Assembly (NCBI GenBank): GCA_964575975.1
Contig: CAZNTU010000072.1
Span: forward strand, 1 to 25,175
Direction of reading: 5' to 3'
Source of the DNA: G963674505 sp964575975
GTDB taxonomy: Bacteria; Desulfobacterota; Desulfobacteria; Desulfobacterales; SKZT01
DNA length: 25,175 nucleotides
Shown: positions 7,209 to 14,934 of the stretch, in pieces
Layout of the letters: every line of letters begins with the position of its first letter
Position numbering within the stretch: position 1 is the stretch's first letter
Notes under the pieces: generated by a model
What the model was told of the DNA's origin: nothing
The model's database searches: none
What the model saw: the letters and a program-made list of their open reading frames with translations, nothing else
Made by a program: the position numbers and the translations under genes

Positions 7209-9566
7209 TTACTTCTCGATCGCGATTTTCAAAACGTCCCTCATTTTATCCACGAAATGGAACTCTATCTCCTTTTGGACCTTTTTCGGGATATCCTCCA
7301 GGTCCTTGGCGTTGAATTTCGGCAGGACTATGATTTTAATCCCGGCGCGATGGGCCGCCAGGACCTTCTCCTTGATTCCCCCTACCGGCAAAACCTGGCC
7401 CCTCAAGGTTACCTCGCCTGTCATGGCCAAGTCCTTTTTGATGGCCTTGTTAGTCAGCAGAGAAGCGAGCGCGGTCATCATGGTGACGCCCGCCGACGGG
7501 CCGTCCTTGGGAATGGCCCCTTGGGGCACGTGTATATGGATGTCGTGCTTTTCGAAATAGTCCTCCTCGATGCCCAGAGACGCCGCGTTGGCCCTGATGA
7601 AGCTTAGCGCGGCCGTGGCCGACTCCTTCATGACGTCGCCCAGCTGGCCCGTGAGGGTAAGGCCCTTTCTGCCTTTCATGGCGGTCGCCTCGATGAAGAG
7701 AAGGTCGCCCCCCGTGGGGGTCCAAGCAAGACCCATCGCCACGCCCGGCGTCATAGTCCTGGCCTTGACCTCCGCCGTGAGCTTGATCGGTCCCAGGAAC
7801 TTCGCCACGTTCACCATTTTGATCACCATGGACTTGGTCTCCTCCATGGCGATCTTGGCCGCCACGCCCCGGCATATGGTTGCGATCTCCCTCTCCAGGT
7901 TTCTCAAGCCGGCTTCTCGGGTATAATTGCCAATGATTCTCTTGATGGCGCCTCTGGTGAACTTGATCTGGGAGGCTTTCAAACCGTGGGCCTCCCGCTG
8001 CCTCGGGATGAGATACTTCTGGGCGATGTCGATTTTTTCGTCCTCGGTGTAGCCCAGAAGCTCCAGCACTTCCATGCGGTCCCTTAGAGCCGGGGGAATG
8101 GTGTCCAAAACGTTGGCGGTGGTGATGAACATCACGTTGGACAAGTCGAAGGGAACGTCCAAATAGTGGTCCTGGAACGAAAAGTTCTGCTCCGGATCCA
8201 GCACCTCCAGCAATGCAGAAGAAGGATCTCCGCGAAAATCGCTTCCCACCTTGTCGATCTCGTCCAGCATGAAAACGGGGTTTTTGGATTCGGCCCGGCG
8301 CAACGCCTGGATGATTCTCCCGGGAAGCGCCCCCACGTAGGTCCTTCGGTGTCCTCGAATTTCGGCTTCGTCCCGAACGCCGCCAAGGGATATCCGCGCG
8401 AACTTTCTCCCCAGCGCCCTGGCTATGGAATGCCCTAGAGACGTCTTGCCCGTTCCCGGAGGCCCCGCCAGGCACAGGATGGGTCCCTTGGACTCGGGCT
8501 TGAGTTTTCTGACCGCCAGATATTCCAATATTCTCTTCTTGGGCTTTTCGAGACCGAAATGGTCCTCGTCCAGAATCTTGGCGGCCTTCCTGATGTCCAG
8601 GTTGTCATCGGTCTGCTCGTGCCAAGGGAGCGCCGTGATCCAGTCCAGGTAGGTGGAAACGACAGTGTATTCGGCCGACGAAGGATGCATCTTGGATAGA
8701 CGTTCCAACTCCCGCTCCGCCTCTTTCCGGGCTTCCTCCGGAAGATTCTTCGCCTCGATCTTGGCGCGGTATTCGTCCACCTCGACCGTGCTCTCCTCCG
8801 TCTCCCCCAACTCGTCCTTGATCGCCTTGAGCTGCTGCCTCAGATAGTATTCCCTTTGCCTTTTGTCCATGTCCCCCTTGACCTGGTTCTGGATCTTGCT
8901 CCCCAGTTCGAGTATCTCGAGCTGATAGTTGGCCAGGCGGGTCACTTCCTGCAAACGCTCCTTGATATCTACGACTTCCAGGACTTTTTGTTTTTCTTCG
9001 ATGGTGGAACCGATTGTGGAGGTGACCATGTCCGCCAGCGTGCCGGCTTCCTGAATCGACCGGGCCATCCCGACCAACTCCGGCTGAAGCCCGGGCGAAA
9101 GCTCGACGATCCTTCCGAAGAGACCCAAAAGATTGCTCACGAGGGCCTCCGCCTCCTTGTCTTTCTTATTCTCCTCCGGCTCCCGGATCAATTCGACTCT
9201 CGCCTTCAGATAGGGGGCTTCCTCCACGATTTCCTCGACCTTGAACCGGCTGAGCCCCTGGACCAGCAACTGCGCACGGTTGTCCTCGGTTTTCGCCATT
9301 TTCAGGATCAACGCGCTGGTTCCGACGTCGTACAGTTCCTCCCTCGAATAGTTGGGCTTCATTTCCTTCTCCTTGGAAACCAAAAGCCCTATGATCCTGT
9401 TCTTGTTCATCGCTTCGTCGATGAGCTGTATGGACTCTCCCTGCATAACGACCAGAGGCAAAACCATTTTCGGAAAAAGGGCCGCCTCGAAAAGCGGCAA
9501 AATAGGCAGCGCCTCCGTGGATTTTCCCTTTTTTATCCCCTCTTCGAGGAGTTGATTGTCAGCCAT
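7209..9566 (-). CDS. lon: ATP-dependent endopeptidase Lon
   Basis: A 785-residue LonA protease of normal length. It has the N-terminal substrate-binding domain (LPILPLFEAALFPKMVLPL), a coiled-coil segment around EYYLRQQLKAIKDELGE, then the AAA+ module with Walker A GPPGTGKTS (about 368) and Walker B VFMLDEIDK (about 432-439). The protease domain has catalytic Ser691 in PKDGPSAG and the Lys of GGIKEK. It degrades misfolded and short-lived regulatory proteins in the cytoplasm. The ATG at 9566 is chosen because a GGAGG site sits 6 nt upstream; a GTG at 9578 would place that site inside the gene. It follows hsp20 on the same strand after an 83-nt gap, a sensible chaperone-protease pairing. Confidence 0.97.
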   Translation of the reverse strand: MADNQLLEEGIKKGKSTEALPILPLFEAALFPKMVLPLVVMQGESIQLIDEAMNKNRIIGLLVSKEKEMKPNYSREELYDVGTSALILKMAKTEDNRAQLLVQGLSRFKVEEIVEEAPYLKARVELIREPEENKKDKEAEALVSNLLGLFGRIVELSPGLQPELVGMARSIQEAGTLADMVTSTIGSTIEEKQKVLEVVDIKERLQEVTRLANYQLEILELGSKIQNQVKGDMDKRQREYYLRQQLKAIKDELGETEESTVEVDEYRAKIEAKNLPEEARKEAERELERLSKMHPSSAEYTVVSTYLDWITALPWHEQTDDNLDIRKAAKILDEDHFGLEKPKKRILEYLAVRKLKPESKGPILCLAGPPGTGKTSLGHSIARALGRKFARISLGGVRDEAEIRGHRRTYVGALPGRIIQALRRAESKNPVFMLDEIDKVGSDFRGDPSSALLEVLDPEQNFSFQDHYLDVPFDLSNVMFITTANVLDTIPPALRDRMEVLELLGYTEDEKIDIAQKYLIPRQREAHGLKASQIKFTRGAIKRIIGNYTREAGLRNLEREIATICRGVAAKIAMEETKSMVIKMVNVAKFLGPIKLTAEVKARTMTPGVAMGLAWTPTGGDLLFIEATAMKGRKGLTLTGQLGDVMKESATAALSFIRANAASLGIEEDYFEKHDIHIHVPQGAIPKDGPSAGVTMMTALASLLTNKAIKKDLAMTGEVTLRGQVLPVGGIKEKVLAAHRAGIKIIVLPKFNAKDLEDIPKKVQKEIEFHFVDKMRDVLKIAIEK

Positions 9567-9649
9567 GCAAACCTCCACGTTTCTTCATTGAATATTCGAT
9601 CGGACCGGCTGCGGCGGCCGACCGGCGACAACGCCGCGAAACTCCGTTT

Positions 9650-10099
9650 TCAGTCGTCGGAAACGGGTATCCGCATCGTTCTTTCGACCGGCATCTTGGC
9701 CAGGCGTATGGTCAGGAACCCGTCCTTGAAGGACGCCTCCACCTTCTCCGTGTCTATGTAAGACGGAAGCACCACAATTCGCTCGAATCTGCCGTACTGT
9801 ATCTCCGCAAGGCGATACTTGCATCCCTCCACCCCCGGGTTCACTACTCGGCCGCCCGCTATCTTGATCGCCTTGCTGTTGACTTCTATGTCCAAATCGT
9901 CCTTACGGACCCCCGCAAGCTCGACGAGAATTATGATCTTCTCCTCGGTTTCGTAAATATCCATTTGCGGCTTCCAGGAACGTTCGCCCAAACTGAACAT
10001 GGGCCCCATGGAACGGAACATGTCCTCCACGGTATCCTCGAACCTGGACCCCGTCCGGTCGAAATCGTTGCCGAATCTTATCTTGACGTATTCCACCAT
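9650..10099 (-). CDS. Small heat-shock protein, Hsp20/alpha-crystallin family
   Basis: A 149-residue protein with a short N-terminal arm rich in Phe and Met (DMFRSMGPMFSLG) and an alpha-crystallin domain from WKPQMDIYETEEKIIILVELAGVRKDDLDIEV to FKDGFLTIRLAKM. A C-terminal MRIPV matches the I-x-V/I anchoring motif of small heat-shock proteins. It would act as an ATP-independent holdase that keeps unfolding proteins soluble in large oligomers. It is the first gene of the leftward string that continues into lon. The ATG at 10099 is preceded by two copies of a GAGGAG ribosome site. No CIRCE element is visible upstream; a candidate sigma-70 type promoter lies at 10181-10209. Confidence 0.95.
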   Translation of the reverse strand: MVEYVKIRFGNDFDRTGSRFEDTVEDMFRSMGPMFSLGERSWKPQMDIYETEEKIIILVELAGVRKDDLDIEVNSKAIKIAGGRVVNPGVEGCKYRLAEIQYGRFERIVVLPSYIDTEKVEASFKDGFLTIRLAKMPVERTMRIPVSDD

Positions 10100-10104
10100 T
10101 TTTC

Positions 10105-10131
10105 GCGGCTCCTCTTTTTGCGGCTCCTCTT
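10105..10131 (-). repeat. Duplicated ribosome-binding segment before hsp20
   Basis: The 12-mer AAGAGGAGCCGC (minus strand) occurs twice, at 10120-10131 and 10105-10116, with a 15-nt period, directly upstream of the hsp20 ATG at 10099. Each copy contains a full GAGGAG Shine-Dalgarno core. The copy nearest the gene ends about 5 nt from the ATG and puts the core at a usable distance; the distal one is too far for direct use. Confidence 0.75.
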
Positions 10132-10180
10132 GGCTAATTTCCAGAATTGCGAATTCCTAAATCCTCCGATGTTTCGGAAA

Positions 10181-10209
10181 AATCTAACATCATGGCGATG
10201 TTTTGTAAA
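10181..10209 (-). promoter_or_regulatory. Candidate hsp20-lon promoter
   Basis: On the minus strand TTTACA (10204-10209) and TAGATT (10181-10186) are separated by 17 nt. They match five of six and four of six sigma-70 consensus bases, about 80 bp upstream of hsp20. The resemblance to a heat-shock sigma-32 promoter is poor. It overlaps the possible start region of the divergent MFS gene. Confidence 0.35.
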
Positions 10210-11472
10210 GAAAACAACGCAAAACCAAACCTTGACCCCCGAAACGCAAACCCGTACAATTTTTTTTCAGTTAAAAACCGGCAAGCCAAACGAAACAATC
10301 GAGGAAAAAACCTGAAAAACTTCCCCCCCATATCCGCCAGAAACATCATCGCCGCACAATACTTTCTCTACTTCGGCGTATTGGGATTCTATTTGCCGTA
10401 TTTCAACCTTTACTGTTATCGCATAGGGCTCGACGGATTCCAAATCGGAACCTTGTCGTCCATTCGATCCATAACCGTCATCGTCTTTCCGCTGGTTTGG
10501 GGAAGACTCGCCGACCGATACGGAACCCGGAAACCGATTTTCGTCTTGTGCTCGTCCCTGTGCGCCTTCGTCTGGACGTTCTATCTCTTCACCGTCGATT
10601 TCGAATGGATGGCCCTCGTCACCCTCTTGTACGGGATTTTCTACGCTCCATTGGTCTCTTTTCTGGAAGCATTTTCCTTGGAAACGCTGGGACCGCGAAG
10701 GCAAGGCTACGGGAAAATAAGGGCTTGGGGTTCCCTGAGCTTCATCCTGATGGTTTCCCTGACGGGGGAATTGATCGAAATCTATTCCGCAAGCATTATT
10801 TTAACACTCATCCTGGCCGGAACGATCCTCCAGACTCTGATTTCCCTTAAAATGCCCTCCGTAAAAACCTCGGGGGCCAGAGTCCGTCCGTCGGATTCGA
10901 AATCCTTTCCGGCCGCGTCGTCCGCGCTTTTTTTGTTCTGCGCCTTTCTCATGCTGGCAAGCCACGGGGCGTACTACGGATTTTTCTCCATACACTTGGA
11001 AAAACTCGGGTACGACAGCTCCTTCATTGGCATTTGCTGGGCCGTGGCGGTTTCCGCGGAAATTGTCGTGATGGTGAAGTCCGAAACGATTTTTTCCAGG
11101 TTCAGTCTGGAAAAGGTGATCCTTTTTTCCATCGCCACCGCCGCAGCCAGATGGCTCGTGCTGTTTATGGCGACTTCCCCCGCGCTCCTGCTTGTCTCCC
11201 AGGCCGCGCACGCCATCACCTACGGCGCGTTCCACATGGCCTGCGTTCTATACATGGACAGGCTTTCGCCTAAAAACTCGAAAACCCTCGGACAGGCGGT
11301 GAACAACGCCGTCGGCTACGGCTTGGGCCTGACCGTCGGCTTCTTCGTCAACGGCTTCCTGTACGAAAGATGCGAAACCCGATACCTGTTTCTATTCAGC
11401 GCCTTGGTCGCAGCTCTGGCCGGCTTCCTTGCCCTTCTTCCCCTCGCAAAAGCCGGGAAACGTCGATCATAG
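10192..11472 (+). CDS. Major facilitator superfamily transporter (LacY/MFS_1-like)
   Basis: An integral membrane protein with about twelve hydrophobic segments beginning at IIAAQYFLYFGVLGFYLPYF. MFS motif A appears as GRLADRYGTRKPI after the second helix, and a central loop (VKTSGARVRPSDSKS) separates the halves. The PYFNLYCYRIGLDGFQIG segment resembles the MFS_1-like group that includes nucleoside and LacY-type symporters. Substrate is unknown. The start is uncertain. The ATG at 10192 lacks a ribosome site and gives a polar N-terminus of about 45 residues rich in Asn and Lys. A CTG at 10312, preceded by GAGGAAAA, would begin the protein just before the first helix. No in-frame ATG, GTG or TTG lies between 10198 and the first helix. 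Confidence 0.88.
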   Translation: MAMFCKENNAKPNLDPRNANPYNFFSVKNRQAKRNNRGKNLKNFPPISARNIIAAQYFLYFGVLGFYLPYFNLYCYRIGLDGFQIGTLSSIRSITVIVFPLVWGRLADRYGTRKPIFVLCSSLCAFVWTFYLFTVDFEWMALVTLLYGIFYAPLVSFLEAFSLETLGPRRQGYGKIRAWGSLSFILMVSLTGELIEIYSASIILTLILAGTILQTLISLKMPSVKTSGARVRPSDSKSFPAASSALFLFCAFLMLASHGAYYGFFSIHLEKLGYDSSFIGICWAVAVSAEIVVMVKSETIFSRFSLEKVILFSIATAAARWLVLFMATSPALLLVSQAAHAITYGAFHMACVLYMDRLSPKNSKTLGQAVNNAVGYGLGLTVGFFVNGFLYERCETRYLFLFSALVAALAGFLALLPLAKAGKRRS

Positions 11473-11482
11473 GGAAAAGTCG

Positions 11483-11498
11483 CCCGGGACGTCCCGGG
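11483..11498. repeat. 16-bp GC-rich palindrome between convergent genes
   Basis: CCCGGGAC-GTCCCGGG is a perfect palindrome 10 bp after the MFS stop. As RNA it could form a 6-8 bp GC stem with a tiny loop. On the minus strand it is followed by CGACTTTT, so it may help terminate transcription of the leftward 11575 gene; on the plus strand no T-run follows. Confidence 0.4.
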
Positions 11499-11513
11499 GC
11501 TCGTAGAGGCAGT

Positions 11514-11543
11514 GTTCAGAGGTTTAATGTTCAGGGTTTCAGG
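11514..11543. repeat. Short degenerate 7-mer repeat (GTTCAG units)
   Basis: GTTCAG occurs at 11514-11519 and 11529-11534, with GTTTCAGG at 11536-11543 and a related GGTTTAA between them. Read on the minus strand this is a degenerate series of CTGAAC-like units with a period of about 7-8 nt. It lies in the non-coding gap between convergent genes. Confidence 0.5.
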
Positions 11544-11574
11544 CTCCGGATTCGGTCCGCAGCGTCCTCGGATT

Positions 11575-11994
11575 CTATTGCCTGGTTCGAAACACCAACA
11601 AATACGGTACCGCCGGCCGATTGCCCGCGTCCCTGAAACCGTCGTACTTCTCCGAATTGAACCAGACGGCGTAGTCTTTTCCCGGCAAAAGCTTCACCGG
11701 CGCCACGCAAGTCCTCTTGTCGTCGAGATAGCGCACCTCCCCGGTCAACTCGGGGAAACTCTCCTTCGAGGCCATGACCCACGACCACATCTTCTCGGTC
11801 GTCATTTCCTTGCTGAACGTGACTCGGATCTCTTGAATCGAAGCATCGACTCCAATGTCCCCCGAAACGGGAAACGACGAAACTACCACCGGCGGCATCG
11901 TTTCGACGTTAACAGTCTCCTGCGCCGCCGCAGTTAACCAAAAAACCGACACGATTCCCGACAAAACGACTATCGCACCCAATACGCGCTTCAT
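11575..11994 (-). CDS. Secreted protein with a bacterial Ig-like (Big_5/SbsA-type) domain
   Basis: A 139-residue protein with a clear Sec signal peptide (MKRVLGAIVVLSGIVSVFWL followed by TAAAQE, cleavage near residue 24). The rest matches one SbsA-type Ig-like domain: PPVVVSSFPVSGDIGVDASIQEIRVTFSKEM at its start and the LLPGKDYAVWFNSEKYDGFRDAGN strand-turn later. Such domains are structural modules of exported proteins; no enzyme residues are visible. The ATG at 11994 has a strong AGGAGGGG site. It lies 36 nt downstream of the toxin gene on the same strand, but a functional link is not evident. The standalone single-domain form is short compared with most carriers of this domain. Confidence 0.85.
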   Translation of the reverse strand: MKRVLGAIVVLSGIVSVFWLTAAAQETVNVETMPPVVVSSFPVSGDIGVDASIQEIRVTFSKEMTTEKMWSWVMASKESFPELTGEVRYLDDKRTCVAPVKLLPGKDYAVWFNSEKYDGFRDAGNRPAVPYLLVFRTRQ

Positions 11995-12030
11995 ATTCCC
12001 CTCCTTTTCGCATGTTATTATAAGACGAAT

Positions 12031-12465
12031 CTAAAACCAACCTTCGGGCAAGGAAACATCCAGCAACACGGACAGATTTTCCGTTTGGATTTTTCGATGC
12101 GCCTTTCGATCAAAAGTGAGCCACTTTCCTTTTGTTTCGTTGGCCAAGGCGGCATAACACGCGTCGTATCCAGTGAGCCCCGACTTCACAAACCGATCCG
12201 CATTTTCCGCAAGGGCTTCCGTCATGGGATACCTCAATATTCCCGAATTAAGCACAGGAAGCAGGCCTTTTTTATATGTCTCCAGCGGCTGCGGATGAAT
12301 ACGCTGAAGAACGGCATAGACTTCAAAGGAAAACAGTTCCGGAACCGCAAAAAAACCAGGTTCGTCGAGGATTCTTTCCAAGACGGCGTCCGCGTTCGGG
12401 TGACATTCCTCCTCTATATACCATTTCAGTGCCACAGAAGCGTCAACTATCCAAATCGTCCTCAT
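12031..12465 (-). CDS. VapC-like PIN-domain ribonuclease toxin
   Basis: A 144-residue PIN-domain protein. The four acidic positions expected for metal binding are visible: Asp8 in WIVDASVALKW, Glu48 in LFSFEVYAVL, Asp101 in TGYDACYAALA and Asp119 in WLTFDRKAH. VapC toxins cleave structured RNAs, often initiator tRNA or rRNA loops, in the cytoplasm when free of antitoxin. The target here is unknown. Its start overlaps the end of the antitoxin gene by 23 nt, the usual arrangement for type II toxin-antitoxin pairs. All catalytic residues are intact. Confidence 0.92.
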   Translation of the reverse strand: MRTIWIVDASVALKWYIEEECHPNADAVLERILDEPGFFAVPELFSFEVYAVLQRIHPQPLETYKKGLLPVLNSGILRYPMTEALAENADRFVKSGLTGYDACYAALANETKGKWLTFDRKAHRKIQTENLSVLLDVSLPEGWF

Positions 12466-12727
12466 AGCCCCTCAAGTTTCGCAACGTTTCCAGACTCCCC
12501 ACAGAGCCGCGTCTTTTTTTTCTCAATTGCCCGACGGTTTTAAGGAACCGTTCTTTTTCATGGTCGGCCTGCCAGTCCAGAAAGCGCTTTTCGAATTGCT
12601 CGGGCGTTATCAATACGGCTCGGATTTTTTTTTGCTTTCTGATGATTACCGGCTCTCCAGATTCCGCAAGCCGGTCGAGGATTGCTCCCAAGTTGTTTCT
12701 CAAATCGAGGGCATTGATTTCTTTCAT
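12443..12727 (-). CDS. Phd/YefM-family antitoxin
   Basis: A 94-residue protein whose first 50 residues match the Phd/YefM DNA-binding fold: MKEINALDLRNNLGAILDRLAESGEPVIIRKQ, then IRAVLITPEQFEKR. The C-terminal part is charged (RKKRRGSVGSLETLRNLRG) and would wrap the PIN toxin. It neutralises the toxin and, with it, should repress the shared promoter. The ATG at 12727 has an AAGGAG site. It precedes the toxin gene and overlaps it by 23 nt. A promoter with a palindrome lies immediately upstream at 12771-12801. Confidence 0.9.
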   Translation of the reverse strand: MKEINALDLRNNLGAILDRLAESGEPVIIRKQKKIRAVLITPEQFEKRFLDWQADHEKERFLKTVGQLRKKRRGSVGSLETLRNLRGYEDDLDS

Positions 12728-12770
12728 GGTTTGCGCTCCTTGGCATATTAAAATCGAATGACGAACTGCT

Positions 12771-12801
12771 TATAGCTATAGATTTTAAATGTAGATGTCA
12801 A
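12771..12801 (-). promoter_or_regulatory. Toxin-antitoxin promoter with overlapping palindrome
   Basis: On the minus strand TTGACA (12796-12801) is followed after 15 nt by TATAGC (12775-12780). The -10 region is contained in the perfect 10-bp palindrome TATAGCTATA (12771-12780), a plausible binding site for the Phd-type antitoxin. It lies 44-74 bp upstream of the antitoxin start. The spacer is shorter than ideal. Confidence 0.45.
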
Positions 12802-12851
12802 GTGTATATATATTGTCCCGCCTTGCCGAATTTCGCGGGATTTGACGCGTT

Positions 12852-13658
12852 TCATGGAAAGACGCGCCCGGATTCGAAGACAAATTCCACCTCGAAAATC
12901 AACGGCCAGTTCTTTCCCGTCAAAAAGAACGTTTTGGATTCTTCGTTGTACGCTATGCCGTTCAAAACCGCCTCCCGCCCCAGAGGGGGGAGATACTCGA
13001 ACAGCGCACCCGCATCGATAACGCCGTCCACGTCGCCGTCGTCCGGGTCGATCCGGACGATATGACTTTCCATCCATACGTTGGCGAAAATCCTTCCATC
13101 GACATATTCCAGTTCGTTGATATGGCGAACCGGCTTTCCGTGGAGCGTCACCCGGATTTGCCGTTCCACCGAAAAGGACATGGGATTTCGAAAATAAACG
13201 ACGTCGCTTCCGTCGCTCATGATCAGAGACTTTCCGTCCGAGGTCAACCCCCATCCATCGGTGTCGTACTTGAAAGTTCCCGCGGGCGAAAAGTCGGAAA
13301 CGCGGTATATGTAGGCGATCCTGTTTCTCCAGGTGAGCTGCACGAGAAGGTTTTCCCATACGGCCAAGCCTTCCGCGAAAACATTCGGAACATGCGCCGT
13401 CTTCAGGACCTCCCCTGTTCTCGCGTCGGTCTTTTGCAAGGTGGAATGCCCGTCGAGGCCCGTACTTTCGTACAGCATCCCCTCGCGGTAGACGAGTCCT
13501 TGGGTGAAGTTTCGAGGGTCGTGGGGTATGCTGTTTTTTACCCGAACGGTGTAAGTTTCGACGGAAGATCCCGCCCCGGCCGTTTTTGCGAGAACCGGCA
13601 CTCTCGCGAAAAACGCGGAAGCAAGAAACATGGTCAATATTGCCGCCGTTTTTTTCAT
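12852..13658 (-). CDS. Exported glutaminyl-peptide cyclotransferase (plant/bacterial type)
   Basis: A 268-residue protein with a signal peptide (MKKTAAILTMFLASAFFARV, cleavage near AKTAG). It then shows the repeats of the five-bladed beta-propeller glutaminyl cyclotransferase family: NFTQGLVY (50-57), YESTGLDGHSTL, FAEGLAVWENLLVQLTW and DTDGWGLTSDGKSL. These enzymes convert N-terminal Gln of peptides to pyroglutamate, here in the periplasm. The ATG at 13658 is chosen because the signal peptide starts there and a GGAGGG lies upstream; an upstream ATG at 13715 would bury the signal. It runs divergently from fabH and lies upstream of the toxin-antitoxin pair on the same strand. Confidence 0.9.
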   Translation of the reverse strand: MKKTAAILTMFLASAFFARVPVLAKTAGAGSSVETYTVRVKNSIPHDPRNFTQGLVYREGMLYESTGLDGHSTLQKTDARTGEVLKTAHVPNVFAEGLAVWENLLVQLTWRNRIAYIYRVSDFSPAGTFKYDTDGWGLTSDGKSLIMSDGSDVVYFRNPMSFSVERQIRVTLHGKPVRHINELEYVDGRIFANVWMESHIVRIDPDDGDVDGVIDAGALFEYLPPLGREAVLNGIAYNEESKTFFLTGKNWPLIFEVEFVFESGRVFP

Positions 13659-13817
13659 GGAAACGAAGCCCTCCGCATTGTTGACAAGTCGCGATTTTGA
13701 TCCCTTCGATTTCATCGCGCCGACAGGTTACTACAATTCGGAACCGGCGGCAATACTCGGACACGGACATTTAGGAATGGTCGTCTCGATATTTTACGGG
13801 CTCTTCAAATTGGCGGT

Positions 13818-13845
13818 TTGACACGCGACGCCCTTTTTGTATATT
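13818..13845 (+). promoter_or_regulatory. Candidate fabH promoter
   Basis: TTGACA (13818-13823) and TATATT (13840-13845) are separated by 16 nt, matching six of six and five of six sigma-70 consensus bases. They sit 76 bp upstream of the fabH start at 13921. The 262-bp gap from 13659 to 13920 otherwise holds no gene. Confidence 0.65.
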
Positions 13846-13920
13846 ATCCACCCGTTTTTATAAGGCATCCGATTGGAATCACGTGCAATTTTATTTCGAG
13901 GGGGAAACCAGGAACAAGAA

Positions 13921-14934
13921 ATGGAGTATGCAGCGAGGATCACCGGGACCGGTTCGGCTTTTCCCGGAAACAGCGTAACCAACGAGGCGCTCGCGACGAG
14001 AATGGCGGAGCTTGGCGTGCAGACGAGCGACGAATGGATCAGCACGCGCACCGGAATCAGGGAAAGAAGGTATTCGGAGATCGAAAATCCGAACGAACAG
14101 AATTCCTCGTTAGGACTAAAGGCAGCGAACATGGCCTTGGAAATGGCCGGGAAAAAGCCGTCGGACATCGAGCAGCTCATCTGCGCCACCTGCTCCCCCG
14201 ACACCCTGATTCCTTCGACCGCGTGTTGGATACAGCATAAAATCGGCGCCCGCAAGGCATACGCCGTGGACATCAACGCGGCCTGTTCGGGTTTTATATA
14301 CGGCCTTTCCATTGCCGAGCAGTACATCAAGACGGGGAAGGTCAAAGTCTCCCTTGTGGTCGGATCGGAAGTTCTTAGCCCCTTTCTCAACTTCACGGAC
14401 AGGACCTCGTGCATTCTCTTCGGAGACGGGGCGGGCGCGGCCGTGGTCGAAAGGACCTCCTCCGATTCCGAAAGGCGCATCCTGTCGAGCCATCTTCTGT
14501 CCGACGGAAATCTGTGGAACCTGTTCTACATTCCCGCAGGCGGCTCCAACCTGGAAGTCACTCCCGGTCGGTACTACCAGAACCTTCACAAGATGAAAAT
14601 GAGCGGCAAGGAAATATTCAAGGTGGCCGTCAGGACTCTCACCAGTTTCGCCAAAAAAGCTTTGGATTCCAACGGTTTCGAAGTGACCGATCTCGACTGG
14701 TTCGTGCCCCACCAGGCGAACCTTCGCATTATCGAAGCCGTGGCCGACCGCCTTGGTTTTCCCATGGAAAAGGTCCTGATAAACGTGGACCGCTACGGAA
14801 ACACGTCGGCCGCGACCGTGCCATCCGCCTTGGACGAAGGCGTTCGCGAGGGCAAGATAAAACAAGGGGACCTCGTGCTTTTGGACACTTTCGGAGCGGG
14901 CCTTACCTACGGCTCCATTCTTCTACGATGGTAA
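13921..14934 (+). CDS. fabH: 3-oxoacyl-[acyl-carrier-protein] synthase III
   Basis: A 337-residue KAS III with the classic motifs: TGTGSAFP at the start, DEWISTRTGIRERR (37-50), nucleophile Cys122 in INAACSGF, His264 in PHQANLR and Asn294 in GNTSAATVP. The C-terminal GAGLTYGSILLRW completes the family signature. It starts type II fatty-acid synthesis by condensing an acyl-CoA primer with malonyl-ACP in the cytoplasm. The ATG at 13921 is preceded by AGGA at good spacing; a TTG at 13873 would add 16 non-family residues. It stands apart from other fab genes and has its own promoter. The 3' end overlaps the converging MauE-like gene by 32 nt. Confidence 0.96.
   Translation: MEYAARITGTGSAFPGNSVTNEALATRMAELGVQTSDEWISTRTGIRERRYSEIENPNEQNSSLGLKAANMALEMAGKKPSDIEQLICATCSPDTLIPSTACWIQHKIGARKAYAVDINAACSGFIYGLSIAEQYIKTGKVKVSLVVGSEVLSPFLNFTDRTSCILFGDGAGAAVVERTSSDSERRILSSHLLSDGNLWNLFYIPAGGSNLEVTPGRYYQNLHKMKMSGKEIFKVAVRTLTSFAKKALDSNGFEVTDLDWFVPHQANLRIIEAVADRLGFPMEKVLINVDRYGNTSAATVPSALDEGVREGKIKQGDLVLLDTFGAGLTYGSILLRW

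Noticed and set aside
9567..9578. GTG start four codons upstream of the chosen lon ATG
   Set aside because: The GGAGG ribosome site lies between the two and fits the ATG at 9566.
10100..10191. CIRCE or sigma-32 heat-shock element before hsp20
   Set aside because: No TTAGCACTC inverted repeat and no CTTGAA...CCCCAT pattern could be found.
12748..13770. Long minus-strand frame of 340 codons overlapping the glutaminyl cyclotransferase
   Set aside because: Arg/Gly-rich shadow of the real gene in another frame; no family motif.
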